From an uncultured Sphingomonas sp. (GTDB lineage Bacteria > Pseudomonadota > Alphaproteobacteria > Sphingomonadales > Sphingomonadaceae): a DNA stretch of 64,000 bases. Shown in pieces: positions 45,226 to 53,997 of this stretch. Under the pieces are notes generated by a model that was not told the DNA's origin, ran no database searches, and worked only from the letters and a program-made list of their open reading frames with translations. The stretch lies in NCBI RefSeq assembly GCF_913777625.1, contig NZ_CAJYTI010000001.1, positions 124,001 through 188,000 of the forward strand, in the 5' to 3' direction. The first letter of the stretch is position 1. The number at the start of each line of letters is the position of its first letter. A program made the translations under genes and the position numbers.

Positions 45226-46425
45226 ATGCTGTTCACCACCCTCCTCCTGTCGCTCCGCGAAATCCGCCGCCACCTGCTGCGCTCGTTCCTGACGACGCTC
45301 GGCATCATCATCGGCGTCGCGGCGGTGATCACCATGGTGACGCTGGGCAACGGCGTCTCGGCGTCGGTCCAGGCCTCGATCAGCTCGCTCGGCAACAACA
45401 CGCTCACCGTCTTCCCCAGCGGCGGCCGGCGCGGCGGCGGCAATGCGCCGCCCAGCTTCGAGAATGCCGATGTGCTGGCCATCCGCCAGCAGGTGAGCGG
45501 CGTCAGCGCGGTGGCACCCCAGGCCTCGTCCTCGGCGCTGGCGGTGCGCAACGCGCAGAACTGGACCGCCTCGGTCACCGGCACCAGCAACGACTATTTC
45601 GACGCGCAGAACCTCGAATTCGCCGGCGGCCGCCGCTTCACCGATGCCGAGCTGACCGCCGGCAAATCGGTCTGCGTGATCGGCGACACGATCCGCACCA
45701 ACCTGTTCGCCAACGAGGATCCGGTGGGCGAGCGCTTCCGCCTCGGCACGGTCAGCTGCGAAGTGATCGGCGTGCTGAAGAAGCGCGACAATGCCGGGTT
45801 CAGCGATCCCAACTCCACCGTGGTGCTGCCGCTCAAGACCGTGCAGCGCCGCTTTGTCGGCAACCAGAACGTGCTGGCGATCCAGGTGGCGGTAGCGAAG
45901 GGCTATGACACCGCGACGGTCAAGCAGTCGCTGACTGGCCTGCTGCGCGAGCGCCGCCACATCGCGCCGGGCCAGCCCGACAATTTCGACATCTTCGACA
46001 GCGCCGAATTCGCCTCGACCATCCAGAACCAGACGCAGCAGCTCACCCTGTTCGTCGCCGCCATCGCCGCGGTGAGCCTGCTGGTGGGCGGCATCGGCAT
46101 CATGAACATCATGCTGGTGTCGGTGACCGAACGCACCCGCGAGATCGGCATCCGCCTCGCCATCGGCGCGCTGGGCAAGGAGGTGCTGCTGCAGTTCCTC
46201 GTCGAGGCCGTCGCCCTCTCCTGCCTGGGCGGCATGATCGGGATGGTGCTCGCCTTCTTCGCCTCCTGGGGGCTGGCAACGCTGGCGACCCTGCCCTTCC
46301 AGTTCGACCTGTCGATCAACCTGATCAGCTTCGGCATCTCGGCGCTGATCGGGATCGTGTTCGGCTTCTTCCCTGCCCGGCGCGCCGCCGCGCTCAATCC
46401 GATCGACGCCTTGCGGCACGAATAG
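45226..46425 (+). CDS. ABC transporter permease, MacB-like (FtsX/core MacB domains)
   Basis: A 399-residue inner-membrane protein. It has an N-terminal helix ('LRSFLTTLGIIIGVAAVITMV'), a periplasmic MacB core domain (residues about 50-260, with a flexible 'GGRRGGGNAPP'), and three C-terminal helices of the FtsX type including 'LLVGGIGIMNIMLVSVTERTREIGIRLAIGAL'. This completes a MacAB-TolC-like exporter, probably for antibiotics, lipids or peptides. The start is ATG 45226, after GGCCTGAGGCG; the track form starts 8 codons upstream. Its 3' end overlaps the convergent MobA-like gene by 32 bp. Confidence 0.94.
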   Translation: MLFTTLLLSLREIRRHLLRSFLTTLGIIIGVAAVITMVTLGNGVSASVQASISSLGNNTLTVFPSGGRRGGGNAPPSFENADVLAIRQQVSGVSAVAPQASSSALAVRNAQNWTASVTGTSNDYFDAQNLEFAGGRRFTDAELTAGKSVCVIGDTIRTNLFANEDPVGERFRLGTVSCEVIGVLKKRDNAGFSDPNSTVVLPLKTVQRRFVGNQNVLAIQVAVAKGYDTATVKQSLTGLLRERRHIAPGQPDNFDIFDSAEFASTIQNQTQQLTLFVAAIAAVSLLVGGIGIMNIMLVSVTERTREIGIRLAIGALGKEVLLQFLVEAVALSCLGGMIGMVLAFFASWGLATLATLPFQFDLSINLISFGISALIGIVFGFFPARRAAALNPIDALRHE

Positions 46426-47008
46426 CCGCGGCAGCCTCGAGATTGCGCAGGTCTTCCAGGTCCTGCCGGGTATCGATGTCGACCAGTTCCTCGGGCCGGG
46501 TGATGACATGGTGGCCGCGCAGGATCAGCGAGCGCGCGCCGGCATCGCCCTCCAGCGCCCGCAGCTCGGCGAAATGGTCGCGTCCGATCAGCGCCGGCGG
46601 CATCGGCCGCACCCCGTCGCTGGAGGCGACCAGCGTCGCGCCATTGTCCGAGGCATCGAACAGCCGGTAGCAATGCGCGACGGTGACGCGCGGCATGTCG
46701 GCCAGCGCGATCAGCACTGCCTCCGCGCCAGCCTTCTCCGCCGCCTCCAGACCATAGCGCACCGAGCGTGCCTGGCCCTGCGACGAATCGGGGTTCTGGA
46801 TCACCTGAAAGCCGCGCGACACGAAGTCGAGCGTCGTGTCCCACACCACGGCGATCCGGGCGAGGAACGGGATCCGCTCCAGTGCGGTCACGACATGCAA
46901 GGCCAGCGGCTGGCCCAGATAATCCTCGGTCAGCTTGTCGCCATCGGCGAAGCGGTCGGAACGACCCGCGGCAAGCAGGACGAGGGCGGTCTTTTCAGGC
47001 GTCAGCAT
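46394..47008 (-). CDS. MobA-like nucleotidyltransferase (MocA family)
   Basis: A 204-residue NTP transferase of the MobA-like/MocA family: 'ALVLLAAGRSDRFADGDKLTEDYLGQPLALHV', 'NPDSSQGQARSVRYGLE', 'VLIALADMPRVT' and 'DIDTRQDLEDL'. MocA-type enzymes add CMP to molybdopterin to form the cytosine dinucleotide cofactor of the xanthine oxidase family. The gene overlaps the xdhC-like gene by 14 bp, which supports a molybdenum role. The target Mo-enzyme is not in this window. The start lysine-rich loop 'GDKL' matches the usual substrate-binding Lys. Confidence 0.88.
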   Translation of the reverse strand: MLTPEKTALVLLAAGRSDRFADGDKLTEDYLGQPLALHVVTALERIPFLARIAVVWDTTLDFVSRGFQVIQNPDSSQGQARSVRYGLEAAEKAGAEAVLIALADMPRVTVAHCYRLFDASDNGATLVASSDGVRPMPPALIGRDHFAELRALEGDAGARSLILRGHHVITRPEELVDIDTRQDLEDLRNLEAAAAIRAARRRSD

Positions 47009-47906
47009 GGAAGGTCTTCACCATGGCGGCAGCGATGGACAGGGCGATCTCGGACGGACCGATCGCGCCGATCGAAAGCCCCGCCGGCCCCTCGATCCGC
47101 GCGAGATCCTGAGGCGAGACGCCTGCCGCGGCCAGACGTTCCAACCGCGCCGCATGGCTGCGCCGCGAGCCCAGCGCCGCGACATAGCCGGTGGGATGGG
47201 CGAGCGCCGCAATCAGCGCGGCATCGTCGATCTTGGGGTCGTGGCTGAGCGTCACCACCGCCGTGACGGGATCGGGCCTGCGCGCGGTCACCGCCTCGTC
47301 CGGCCAGCGATCGTCGAGCACCACGCCGGGGAAGCGTTCTGCGGTGAGGAAGCGCCCGCGCGGATCGATTACCGTCGTCGCGATGCCGAGTTCGCGGGCA
47401 AGCCCGGCCAGCGCCTGGGCGATCTGCACCGCGCCGACGATCAGCAGCCGCCGCGGCGGATCGTAGCGGTTGACGAAGCCACCGGCCCCGATCGCGCTTT
47501 GTCCGGTGGCGAGGTCCGTCCCGACCTCCAGCGGCCGCCCCTCGGCGCGCGCGGCTCGGATCGCGTCGAACAGCTCGGGCGGGAAGCCCGTCGCCGATAC
47601 CGGCTGCACCAGCACCGCGATCTGCCCGCCGCACGGCAAGCCCACTTCCCAGGCGGCGGCGTCGGCGACGCCATAGTCCTTCACCACCGCAGGCGCGCCG
47701 GCGATCACCTCGGCGGCGGTCTGCAGGATGTCGGTCTCGACACAGCCGCCCGAGACCGAACCCTCGAACCGGCCGTCCTCGTGCACCAGCAAATGGCTGC
47801 CGCGCGGGCGCGGCGCGGAACCCCAGGTCGTCACCACCGTCGCCAGCGCCATCCTCGCGCCGCGCCAGGCTTCGGCCGCTGCCAGCACGCTATCGTTGTC
47901 GGCCAC
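46995..47906 (-). CDS. XdhC-family molybdoenzyme maturation protein
   Basis: A 303-residue protein of the XdhC/CoxI family, which binds or sulfurates molybdenum cofactor and delivers it to xanthine-dehydrogenase-type enzymes. It has the N-terminal XdhC_CoxI domain 'ATVVTTWGSAPRPRGSHLLV' with 'GSVSGGCVETDIL' and the C-terminal Rossmann domain 'LLIVGAVQIAQALAGLARELG', 'VTLSHDPKIDDAAL' and 'YVAALGSRRSHAARL'. The GTG at 47906 follows GGGAGCGAGACAA and is preferred; the track uses a GTG at 47924. It is followed by the overlapping MobA-like gene. Confidence 0.9.
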   Translation of the reverse strand: MADNDSVLAAAEAWRGARMALATVVTTWGSAPRPRGSHLLVHEDGRFEGSVSGGCVETDILQTAAEVIAGAPAVVKDYGVADAAAWEVGLPCGGQIAVLVQPVSATGFPPELFDAIRAARAEGRPLEVGTDLATGQSAIGAGGFVNRYDPPRRLLIVGAVQIAQALAGLARELGIATTVIDPRGRFLTAERFPGVVLDDRWPDEAVTARRPDPVTAVVTLSHDPKIDDAALIAALAHPTGYVAALGSRRSHAARLERLAAAGVSPQDLARIEGPAGLSIGAIGPSEIALSIAAAMVKTFHADA

Positions 47907-47960
47907 TTGTCTCGCTCCCGTCACATCCGCTGCCTAACCGCCTAGCCGAAGGAGAGTTTC

Positions 47961-49031
47961 GTGACGAGATCGATGCTTTTGGCGATGGCCCTGCTGGCGC
48001 CCGCCGCCGCTTTCGGACAGGATCGTGCGATGCAGAAGCCCATGCCCCGCATCGTCGTCATCGGCCACCGCGGCGCCAGCGGCGAACGCCCCGAGCACAC
48101 GCTGCTTTCCTATCAGCGGGCGATCGACACCGGCGCCGATTTCATCGAGCCCGATCTGGTCCCGACCAAGGATGGCGAGCTGGTCGCCCGGCACGAGAAC
48201 AACATCACCGACACCACCGACGTGGCGGCGCATCCCGAATTCGCCGCGCGCAAGACCACCAAGACGATCGACAGCCAGACGCTCACCGGCTGGTTCACCG
48301 AGGATTTCACGCTTGCCGAGCTGAAGACGCTGCGCGCCAAGGAGCGGCTGCCCAAGATCCGTGCCGGCAACACCGCCTTTGACGGCCAGGCGACGATCCC
48401 GACGCTCGACGAGATCATCGCGCTGGCGAAGACGGAATCGGCGCGGCTCCACCGCACGATCGGCATCTATCCCGAGACCAAGCACCCGAGCTATTTCGCC
48501 GCGATCGGCTTGCCGCTCGAGGCGCGGCTGGTCGCCAAGCTCAAGGCCGCCGGCTGGGACCGCGCCGATGCGCCGGTGTTCATCCAGTCGTTCGAGGTCA
48601 ACAACCTCAAGCAGCTCCACACCATGACCAAGGTGCCGCTGATCCAGCTGATGGCCGGCAGCGAAGGCCCGGCCGATCATGCGGTTGCCAGCTACAAGGA
48701 CATGGCGACGCCGGAAGGGCTGAAGGCAGTGGCGACATATGCGTACGGCATCGGCCCGGAGCTGACGCAGATCATCGCCACCGACGGCACGCCCTCCACC
48801 CTGGTCGCCGATGCCCATGCGGCGGGGCTGAAGCTCCACCCCTGGACCTTCCGCGCCGAGAATTTCTTCCTGATGCCCGCCTACCGCACCGGCACCGATC
48901 CGGCGGCGCATGGCCGGCTGGCGGACGAGATCGCCGCGTTCCTGAAGGCGGGGATCGACGGCTTCTTCACCGATTTCCCTTCCATCGGCGTGCCGGCTCG
49001 GGATAGCTACCTGAAGGCCAACGACAAGTAA
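47961..49031 (+). CDS. Secreted glycerophosphodiester phosphodiesterase (GlpQ-like)
   Basis: A 356-residue periplasmic enzyme that releases glycerol-3-phosphate from glycerophosphodiesters. A signal peptide (residues 1-20, 'LLAMALLAPAAAFGQ') precedes 'IVVIGHRGASGERPEHTLLSYQRAIDTGADFIEPDLVPTKDGELVARHE', the catalytic His pair and metal ligands. Later 'IGIYPETKHP' and 'FFTDFPSIG' complete the GDPD barrel. The start GTG 47961 has GAAGGAGAGTTTC in front. With plcP it adds to the phosphate-scavenging capacity of the region. A small lipoprotein gene starts 10 bp after its stop. Confidence 0.94.
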   Translation: MTRSMLLAMALLAPAAAFGQDRAMQKPMPRIVVIGHRGASGERPEHTLLSYQRAIDTGADFIEPDLVPTKDGELVARHENNITDTTDVAAHPEFAARKTTKTIDSQTLTGWFTEDFTLAELKTLRAKERLPKIRAGNTAFDGQATIPTLDEIIALAKTESARLHRTIGIYPETKHPSYFAAIGLPLEARLVAKLKAAGWDRADAPVFIQSFEVNNLKQLHTMTKVPLIQLMAGSEGPADHAVASYKDMATPEGLKAVATYAYGIGPELTQIIATDGTPSTLVADAHAAGLKLHPWTFRAENFFLMPAYRTGTDPAAHGRLADEIAAFLKAGIDGFFTDFPSIGVPARDSYLKANDK

Positions 49032-49041
49032 GGGTTCCCCG

Positions 49042-49266
49042 ATGCGCATCCTCCCCGTTCTGCTCGTGCTGCCGCTGCTGGCGGGGGGATGCGTGGTGAA
49101 GACCGCGGTGAACGTCGCCACGCTGCCGGTGAAGGCGGGCGCCAAGGCAGTCGACTGGACCACCACCAGCCAGGACGAGGCCGACCGCAACCGCGGCCGC
49201 AAGATGCGCAAGCACGAAAAGGAATGCCGCAAGCATCCCGAGCGCTGCCAGGACGAGCAGCGCTAG
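49042..49266 (+). CDS. Small lipoprotein, NF-like hypothetical
   Basis: A 74-residue predicted lipoprotein: the signal 'MRILPVLLVLPLLAGGC' has its lipobox Cys at 17, followed by 'VVKTAVNVATLPVKAGAKAVDW' and a highly basic tail 'RNRGRKMRKHEKECRKHPERCQ' with two more Cys. It starts 10 bp after the glycerophosphodiesterase stop and is probably cotranscribed. The family is known only as hypothetical in sphingomonads; the basic, Cys-containing end might bind lipid or metal, which is speculation. Confidence 0.75.
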   Translation: MRILPVLLVLPLLAGGCVVKTAVNVATLPVKAGAKAVDWTTTSQDEADRNRGRKMRKHEKECRKHPERCQDEQR

Positions 49267-49361
49267 GCCACGGCCCGTCCCGAGCGGGTCAGATTTGATC
49301 CCTTGCGCCGCGAGCGCCCCCGAGATTTATGGGGCCCCACATCACATCGGGGGATTTCGGG

Positions 49362-50378
49362 TTGCGCACCTTTCTGATGACGGCAATTCTCGCGGCATCC
49401 GGCACGGGCGCGGTACCGCAGCGGCAGGCGGCGCCCGCGCCGCGCGCCACGCTTCTGGTCGTCAACCAGAAGGACGCGACCCTCAGCATTGTCGATCCCG
49501 AGACCAAGCAGGTCGTCGCGAAGATCGACCAGGGCACCAGCAACCGGGTCCATGCCCATGAAGTCGCGGTGTCCCGCGATGGCCGCTCTGCCTTCCTGCC
49601 GATCTACAGCGATGTCGCGCTCGGCAAGCCGGGGATCGACGGCCACCAGATGCTGGCGGTCGATCTTCCCAGCAGGCTGATCGCCTGGACCCTCGATTTC
49701 GGCAGCGGCGTGCGGCCACACCTGCCGGTCGTCGATCCGGTATCGGGGCTACTCTACGTCACCACCGAGCGGAAGAACGCCGTGACGGTGATCGATCCGG
49801 CCCGGCGCCGCATCCTCGGCACCATCCCCACCGGCGCCGAGCAATCGCACATGCTGGCGCTCTCGCACGACGGGCGCTTCGGCTACACCGCCAATGTCGC
49901 GCCCGGCTCGGTGTCGGTGCTCGACCTGAAGCGGCGCAAGACGCTGGCGGTTATCCCCGTCGCAGGCGGCGTGCAGCGAATCGCCGTCTCGACGGATGAC
50001 CGCTGGCTGTTCACCGCGGACACGCAGCAGAACCGGCTCGCCGTGATCGATGCCCGCAAGCATCTGGTCGACCATTGGATCACCCTGCCCGGCATGGGCT
50101 ATGGTGCCGCCGCGATGCGGGACGGGCGGCATCTGCTCGTCGCGCTACCCTTGGCGGATCAGGTCGCGGTGATCGACCTGGTGCAGGGCAAGGTCGTCCG
50201 CACGATTGCCGTGGGCACGCTGCCCCAGGAAATCCTCATCCGTCCGGACGGCCGCACTGCCTATGTCTCCTGCGGCAGGAACGATACAGTGACGGTGCTC
50301 GACCTCGATCGCTGGGAAGCAAGCGCCACCATCGCCACCGGCCCGGCGCCCGACGGCCTGGCCTGGGCGGGACGCTGA
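49362..50378 (+). CDS. YncE-like beta-propeller protein, exported
   Basis: A 338-residue seven-bladed beta-propeller with repeats such as 'TLLVVNQKDATLSIVDPETKQVVAKID', 'LYVTTERKNAVTVIDPARRRILGTI', 'YTANVAPGSVSVLDL' and 'AYVSCGRNDTVTVLDLD'. YncE-type proteins are periplasmic or surface scaffolds, mostly of unknown role. The TTG at 49362 is proposed because GGGGGATTTCGG precedes it and it yields a signal-like N terminus (MRTFLMTAILAASGTGA); ATG 49329 lacks a ribosome-binding site and ATG 49377 cuts the signal short. It converges with the HAD gene. Confidence 0.85.
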   Translation: MRTFLMTAILAASGTGAVPQRQAAPAPRATLLVVNQKDATLSIVDPETKQVVAKIDQGTSNRVHAHEVAVSRDGRSAFLPIYSDVALGKPGIDGHQMLAVDLPSRLIAWTLDFGSGVRPHLPVVDPVSGLLYVTTERKNAVTVIDPARRRILGTIPTGAEQSHMLALSHDGRFGYTANVAPGSVSVLDLKRRKTLAVIPVAGGVQRIAVSTDDRWLFTADTQQNRLAVIDARKHLVDHWITLPGMGYGAAAMRDGRHLLVALPLADQVAVIDLVQGKVVRTIAVGTLPQEILIRPDGRTAYVSCGRNDTVTVLDLDRWEASATIATGPAPDGLAWAGR

Positions 50379-50429
50379 CGCGGCAGCGCCGGTCCGATCG
50401 CTATCGTAGGAAAGGTTCGGCGCCGGCGC

Positions 50430-51050
50430 TCAGCCGCCGAGCACGCCCAGCCGCACCAGCTCGGCGCGGAACGCCGCCGCGCCGGTGAACACGACGCCGT
50501 GGATGCCCTGCGCCCGCGCCGTTTCGACATTCGCCGGCAGATCGTCGACGAACACCGCATCCGGCCCCTGCAGTCCGAATCGCTCCAGAGCGAGCGTGTA
50601 GATGGCGGGATCGGGCTTGGTCAGCTTCTCGTCGCCCGAAACGACGATGCCCTGGAAACGGCCGAACAGCCATTCGACCTGCGGCATCCAGTCGCGCCAG
50701 AACTCGCCCGAGAAGTTGGTGATCGCGTACAGCGGCACGCCCGCCGAATCGAGCTCCTCGATCAGCGTGACCATGTCCGGGAAGGCCGGCCCCAGCTGCT
50801 CGGCGAATCGCGGTCCCCAGAGCGCGATCTTGTCGGCATGCTCCGGATACAGCGCGCTCAGCTCCGCCGAGGTCTCGGCGAAGGGGCGGCCAGCGTCATG
50901 CTGGAAGTGCCATTCCTTGGTCGCGACCTGCGACAGAAACGCATCGAGCGCCTGCTCGCTGTCGAACAGGCGCTCGTATACGAGTCGCGGTTCCCAAGGG
51001 AAAAGAACGTTGCCGACGTCGAAGATGACGGCGTGCGGCGCGGTTCCCAC
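50430..51050 (-). CDS. HAD-family phosphatase (YihX-like)
   Basis: A 206-residue haloacid dehalogenase-superfamily hydrolase. The nucleophile motif is 'VIFDVGNVLFPWEPRLVY', like YihX rather than DxDG; motif II is 'ITNFS', motif III Lys is in 'SGDEKLTKPDPAIY' and motif IV is 'VFVDDLPANVETAR'. YihX hydrolyses sugar phosphates such as glucose-1-phosphate; the substrate here is not known. It begins with GTG 51050, 8 bp after the rpmJ stop on the same strand, so the two are probably cotranscribed. Confidence 0.9.
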   Translation of the reverse strand: MGTAPHAVIFDVGNVLFPWEPRLVYERLFDSEQALDAFLSQVATKEWHFQHDAGRPFAETSAELSALYPEHADKIALWGPRFAEQLGPAFPDMVTLIEELDSAGVPLYAITNFSGEFWRDWMPQVEWLFGRFQGIVVSGDEKLTKPDPAIYTLALERFGLQGPDAVFVDDLPANVETARAQGIHGVVFTGAAAFRAELVRLGVLGG

Positions 51051-51058
51051 GTGGGCGA

Positions 51059-51184
51059 TCAGCCCTGGCGTGCCTTGAAACGCTTCTGCGTCTTGTTGAT
51101 CACGTAGATCCGGCCACGGCGGCGGATCACGCGGTTGTCGCGGTGCCGCCCCTTGAGCGACTTCAATGAATTCACGATCTTCAT
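51059..51184 (-). CDS. rpmJ: 50S ribosomal protein L36, zinc-free (C-) type
   Basis: A 41-residue ribosomal protein, '[41 protein letters not shown]'-type: the usual KIRNSLKSLK.RHR...VVRRRGR.YVINKK..R.KARQG pattern. It contains no Cys, so it is the zinc-independent form, standard in alphaproteobacteria. The ORF track shows it only as the tail of a longer spurious frame. The start is ATG 51184. Confidence 0.97.
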   Translation of the reverse strand: MKIVNSLKSLKGRHRDNRVIRRRGRIYVINKTQKRFKARQG

Positions 51185-51391
51185 GACCGATTCGCTTCTC
51201 AAATTATCTGGAATGCCGGAAAGAGGGGCTCGCCTATAAGCGCGGCGCCAGGAAGTCAAGGCCGGCCGTACCGATGCGCCCGATCCGCGGCACCGAACGT
51301 TCCATCCCCGGGCGCGACCGCCAAATCCGCTCGACCGGCAGCCGTTCGGCAGCGTAGACCGGGTACGCCCACGAAACAGGAGTGCGTGTTC

Positions 51392-52003
51392 GTGAATCCG
51401 TATCTGCGTCTTGCCCTGCTTGCCACCCTGCCCGCGCTGGCGGCCGGCTGCACCACCACCGGCGTCCACACGCCGATCGACGTTACCCGCTATCATCTCG
51501 GCCAGCCGCTCGAGCGCACCACCGTCAGCGTGGTGCCGATGACCGGCGCGATGGACGTGACGCCCGAGTTCCGCGCCTATGCCGATGCGGTGCAGGCGGA
51601 GCTGAACAAGCTCGGCTATGTCCCCGCCACCAGCGAGCGCCCGGCCGGCTATATCGCCTCGGTGTCGTTCACCCGTGCCTCGCGCGGCGTGATCCAGGAT
51701 CGCCCGCCCGTATCGGTGGGTCTCGGCGGCAGCAGCTTCGGCGGCAGCCGCGGCGGCGGCGTCGGCCTGGGCGGCGGCATTTCCTTCGGCATCGGCAAGC
51801 GCAAGCAGCAGGAAATCCTCGTCTCGCAGCTCTGGGTCCAGCTCCGCCGCCGCGCCGGCGAGAACGTGATCTGGGAAGGCCGCGCCGAGACGACGGGCGT
51901 CGGCATCAAGGACAATCAGCCCGCCGCCACCGCCCAGCGCCTCGCCGCTGCGCTGTTCAAGGACTTCCCCGGCGAGTCCGGCATCACTACGACGGTAAAA
52001 TGA
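51392..52003 (+). CDS. DUF4136-type lipoprotein
   Basis: A 203-residue predicted outer-membrane or periplasmic lipoprotein; lipobox 'LAAGC' with Cys20. The body '[19 protein letters not shown]' and the Gly-rich '[21 protein letters not shown]', then '[24 protein letters not shown]' and '[13 protein letters not shown]', fits the DUF4136 fold. The start is GTG 51392, 9 bp after AGGAG; the track's GTG 51386 is too close to that site. Its stop overlaps the M14 peptidase start as ATGA, so the two are translationally coupled, although one is exported and the other cytosolic. Confidence 0.85.
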   Translation: MNPYLRLALLATLPALAAGCTTTGVHTPIDVTRYHLGQPLERTTVSVVPMTGAMDVTPEFRAYADAVQAELNKLGYVPATSERPAGYIASVSFTRASRGVIQDRPPVSVGLGGSSFGGSRGGGVGLGGGISFGIGKRKQQEILVSQLWVQLRRRAGENVIWEGRAETTGVGIKDNQPAATAQRLAAALFKDFPGESGITTTVK

Positions 52004-53118
52004 GCATCCAGATCAGCGCCGCGTTCGACAGCGGCAACATCCGCGTGGTCGCCATCGAGGGCGACCGGGTCGACTGCGAGATCGTCCTCGATCACCAGTC
52101 GGACTTCTTCCAGTGGTTCCACTTCCGCGTCGCCGGCGCCAAGGGGCGGACGCTGACCTTCCGCATCCTCAATGCGGCGAGCTCGGCCTATCCGTTCGGC
52201 TGGCCGGGCTACAAGGCGCGCTGGTCGGCGGACCGCGAATCGTGGCGGATGACCGACACCGACTATGCCGGCGGCATCCTCAGCTTCACCCACCATTTCC
52301 AGACCGACATCGCCTGGTTCGCCTATTTCGCGCCCTATTCGATGGAGCGGCACCACGACCTGGTCAGCCGAATCGCGCTGGCCGAGGGCGTGACCCACCG
52401 CCAGCTGGGCGAAACGCTGGACGGCCAGCCGATCGACTGCTTGGTCGTGGGCGAAGGCCCCAAGCAGGTCTGGCTCTATGCCCGCCAGCATCCGGGCGAG
52501 AGCATGGCCGAATGGTGGATGGAAGGCGCGCTGGAATTCCTCACCGACGAGGACAATGCGGTGGCGCAGGCACTCCGCAGCAAGGCGACCTTCCACTGCG
52601 TGCCCAACATGAACCCGGACGGCTCGCGCCGCGGCCATCTGCGCACCAATGCGGCGGGGGTGAACCTCAACCGCGAATGGCACACCCCGACGCCGGAGCG
52701 CAGCCCGGAAGTGCTGGCGGTGCGCAACCGGATGGACGAGACCGGCGTGCACTTCGCGATGGACGTGCACGGCGACGAGGCGATCCCGGCCAATTTCCTC
52801 GCTGGCTTCGAGGGCATTCCCAGCTGGACCGACGCCCTGGGCGAGAAATTCTATGAATTCGGCCGCCGGCTGGCTGCGCACACGCCCGATTTCCAGACCG
52901 AGCTCGGCTATGACAAGGCGCCCCCGGGCAAGGCCAACCTGTCGATGTCGACCAACCAGCTCGCCGAGCGGTTCGGCGCAGTGTCGATGACGCTGGAAAT
53001 GCCGTTCAAGGACCATGACGCCAATGCCGACCCCGAGTTCGGCTGGTCGCCGATCCGCAGCAAGCTGCTCGCCCATGCCTGCCTGGAAACGCTGGCAGGG
53101 ATGATCGACACGCTGTGA
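52000..53118 (+). CDS. M14 cytosolic carboxypeptidase (PaCCP-like)
   Basis: A 372-residue zinc carboxypeptidase of the bacterial cytosolic-carboxypeptidase group, related to eukaryotic tubulin-deglutamylating CCPs. The N-terminal beta-domain (residues 1-120, '[20 protein letters not shown]') precedes the M14 domain with zinc ligands '[13 protein letters not shown]' (H and E near 164 and 167), '[26 protein letters not shown]' and 'MDVHGDE' (about 257). The catalytic Glu is in 'MTLEMPFKD' (about 333). There is no signal peptide. The bacterial substrate is unknown. It is coupled at both ends (ATGA with the lipoprotein, GTGA with the GNAT). Confidence 0.93.
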   Translation: MSIQISAAFDSGNIRVVAIEGDRVDCEIVLDHQSDFFQWFHFRVAGAKGRTLTFRILNAASSAYPFGWPGYKARWSADRESWRMTDTDYAGGILSFTHHFQTDIAWFAYFAPYSMERHHDLVSRIALAEGVTHRQLGETLDGQPIDCLVVGEGPKQVWLYARQHPGESMAEWWMEGALEFLTDEDNAVAQALRSKATFHCVPNMNPDGSRRGHLRTNAAGVNLNREWHTPTPERSPEVLAVRNRMDETGVHFAMDVHGDEAIPANFLAGFEGIPSWTDALGEKFYEFGRRLAAHTPDFQTELGYDKAPPGKANLSMSTNQLAERFGAVSMTLEMPFKDHDANADPEFGWSPIRSKLLAHACLETLAGMIDTL

Positions 53119-53573
53119 TCGCGATCCGGGAAGGCGGGCTGGACGATGTGCGGGTGCAGGACCTCCTGCGCCTGCACGCCTCGGGCATGCTCGCCAACTC
53201 ACCGGCGGAGAGCTGCCATTTCCTCGACCTATCCGGCCTTCAGACGGCGGACGTCACCTTCTGGAGCGCCTGGGAGGGCGAGGACGCGATCGGCATGGGC
53301 GCGCTGAAGCTGCTCGACGCGACGCATGGCGAGGTGAAGTCGATGCGGACGGCCCCGGCGCACCTCGGCCGGGGCGTCGGCGCGGCTATGCTGGCGCATA
53401 TCCTGTCCGTCGCCCGGGCGCGCGGACTGGCGCGGCTGAGCCTGGAGACCGGCACCGCGCCGGCCTTCGAGCCGGCGATCCGGCTCTACACCCGCTACGG
53501 ATTCCTCCCCTGCCCGCCCTTCGGCGACTATCGCGAGGATCCGCACAGCCGCTTCCTGACGCTGGCACTGTAG
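53115..53573 (+). CDS. GNAT-family N-acetyltransferase
   Basis: A 152-residue acetyltransferase: 'GMGALKLLDATHGEVKSMRTAPAHLGRGVGAAMLAHILSVARARGLARLSLETG' holds the acetyl-CoA-binding loop, and 'FEPAIRLYTRYGFLPCPPFGDY' the C-terminal half. This is the YsnE/PhnO-like type found as stand-alone enzymes. The substrate is unknown. It starts with GTG 53115 overlapping the M14 stop (GTGA). It is the last gene before the repeat-rich accessory stretch. Confidence 0.92.
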   Translation: MIAIREGGLDDVRVQDLLRLHASGMLANSPAESCHFLDLSGLQTADVTFWSAWEGEDAIGMGALKLLDATHGEVKSMRTAPAHLGRGVGAAMLAHILSVARARGLARLSLETGTAPAFEPAIRLYTRYGFLPCPPFGDYREDPHSRFLTLAL

Positions 53574-53997
53574 GCGCGGGCCGACGCCCGAAGTTTAGGA
53601 AGTTTAGGCGTTCGCGCGTTTCGAGCGGTCGCGCGACGGGCCGTCGAGGGCGTGCGAAGTTTAGGAAGTTTAGGCACGGACACTGCGGCGCGCACGTCGC
53701 ATCGACGGCGCAGGCAAAGGCTAGCTCGCCCGTCGCGTCGCGCGCGCGACGATGGTTTCGAACGAGATCAAAGAGCGGCCGCCAGACGGCGATGGAATAC
53801 GGAACATATAAGGAACATTGCTTCGCTCGCAAGGCGACGGCTGCTCTCGATGCGGCGGACAGTGGTTGTCGCCAATGTCCGACGTTGGTGGGAAATAGAC
53901 AGGCAGGTTTCGGGAAAGCGCGTTCCCGTTATCTGGGCTTGGCCGATGGATGACTCGGCAGCCGCAGCGAAACCACTCAAGCCGCGGCAGCTGTCAT
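53574..53997. other. 424-bp region without a gene
   Basis: It contains a 21-bp direct repeat (53589-53675) and a stretch from 53690 to 53990 with no natural coding frame. The track ORFs here (for example 53652..54170) are Arg-rich shadows. It marks the start of an accessory pocket with lower GC. Confidence 0.6.
53589..53675. repeat. Two copies of CGAAGTTTAGGAAGTTTAGGC
   Basis: Identical 21-bp sequences at 53589-53609 and 53655-53675, 66 bp apart. Each is itself a tandem of the 9-mer GAAGTTTAG. Flanking sequences differ. Translated on the minus strand they read 'LNFLNF'. Confidence 0.9.

Noticed and set aside
53589-53675. Possible CRISPR array
   Set aside because: Only two copies of a 21-bp sequence with one 45-bp spacer, internally repetitive, and no cas genes.
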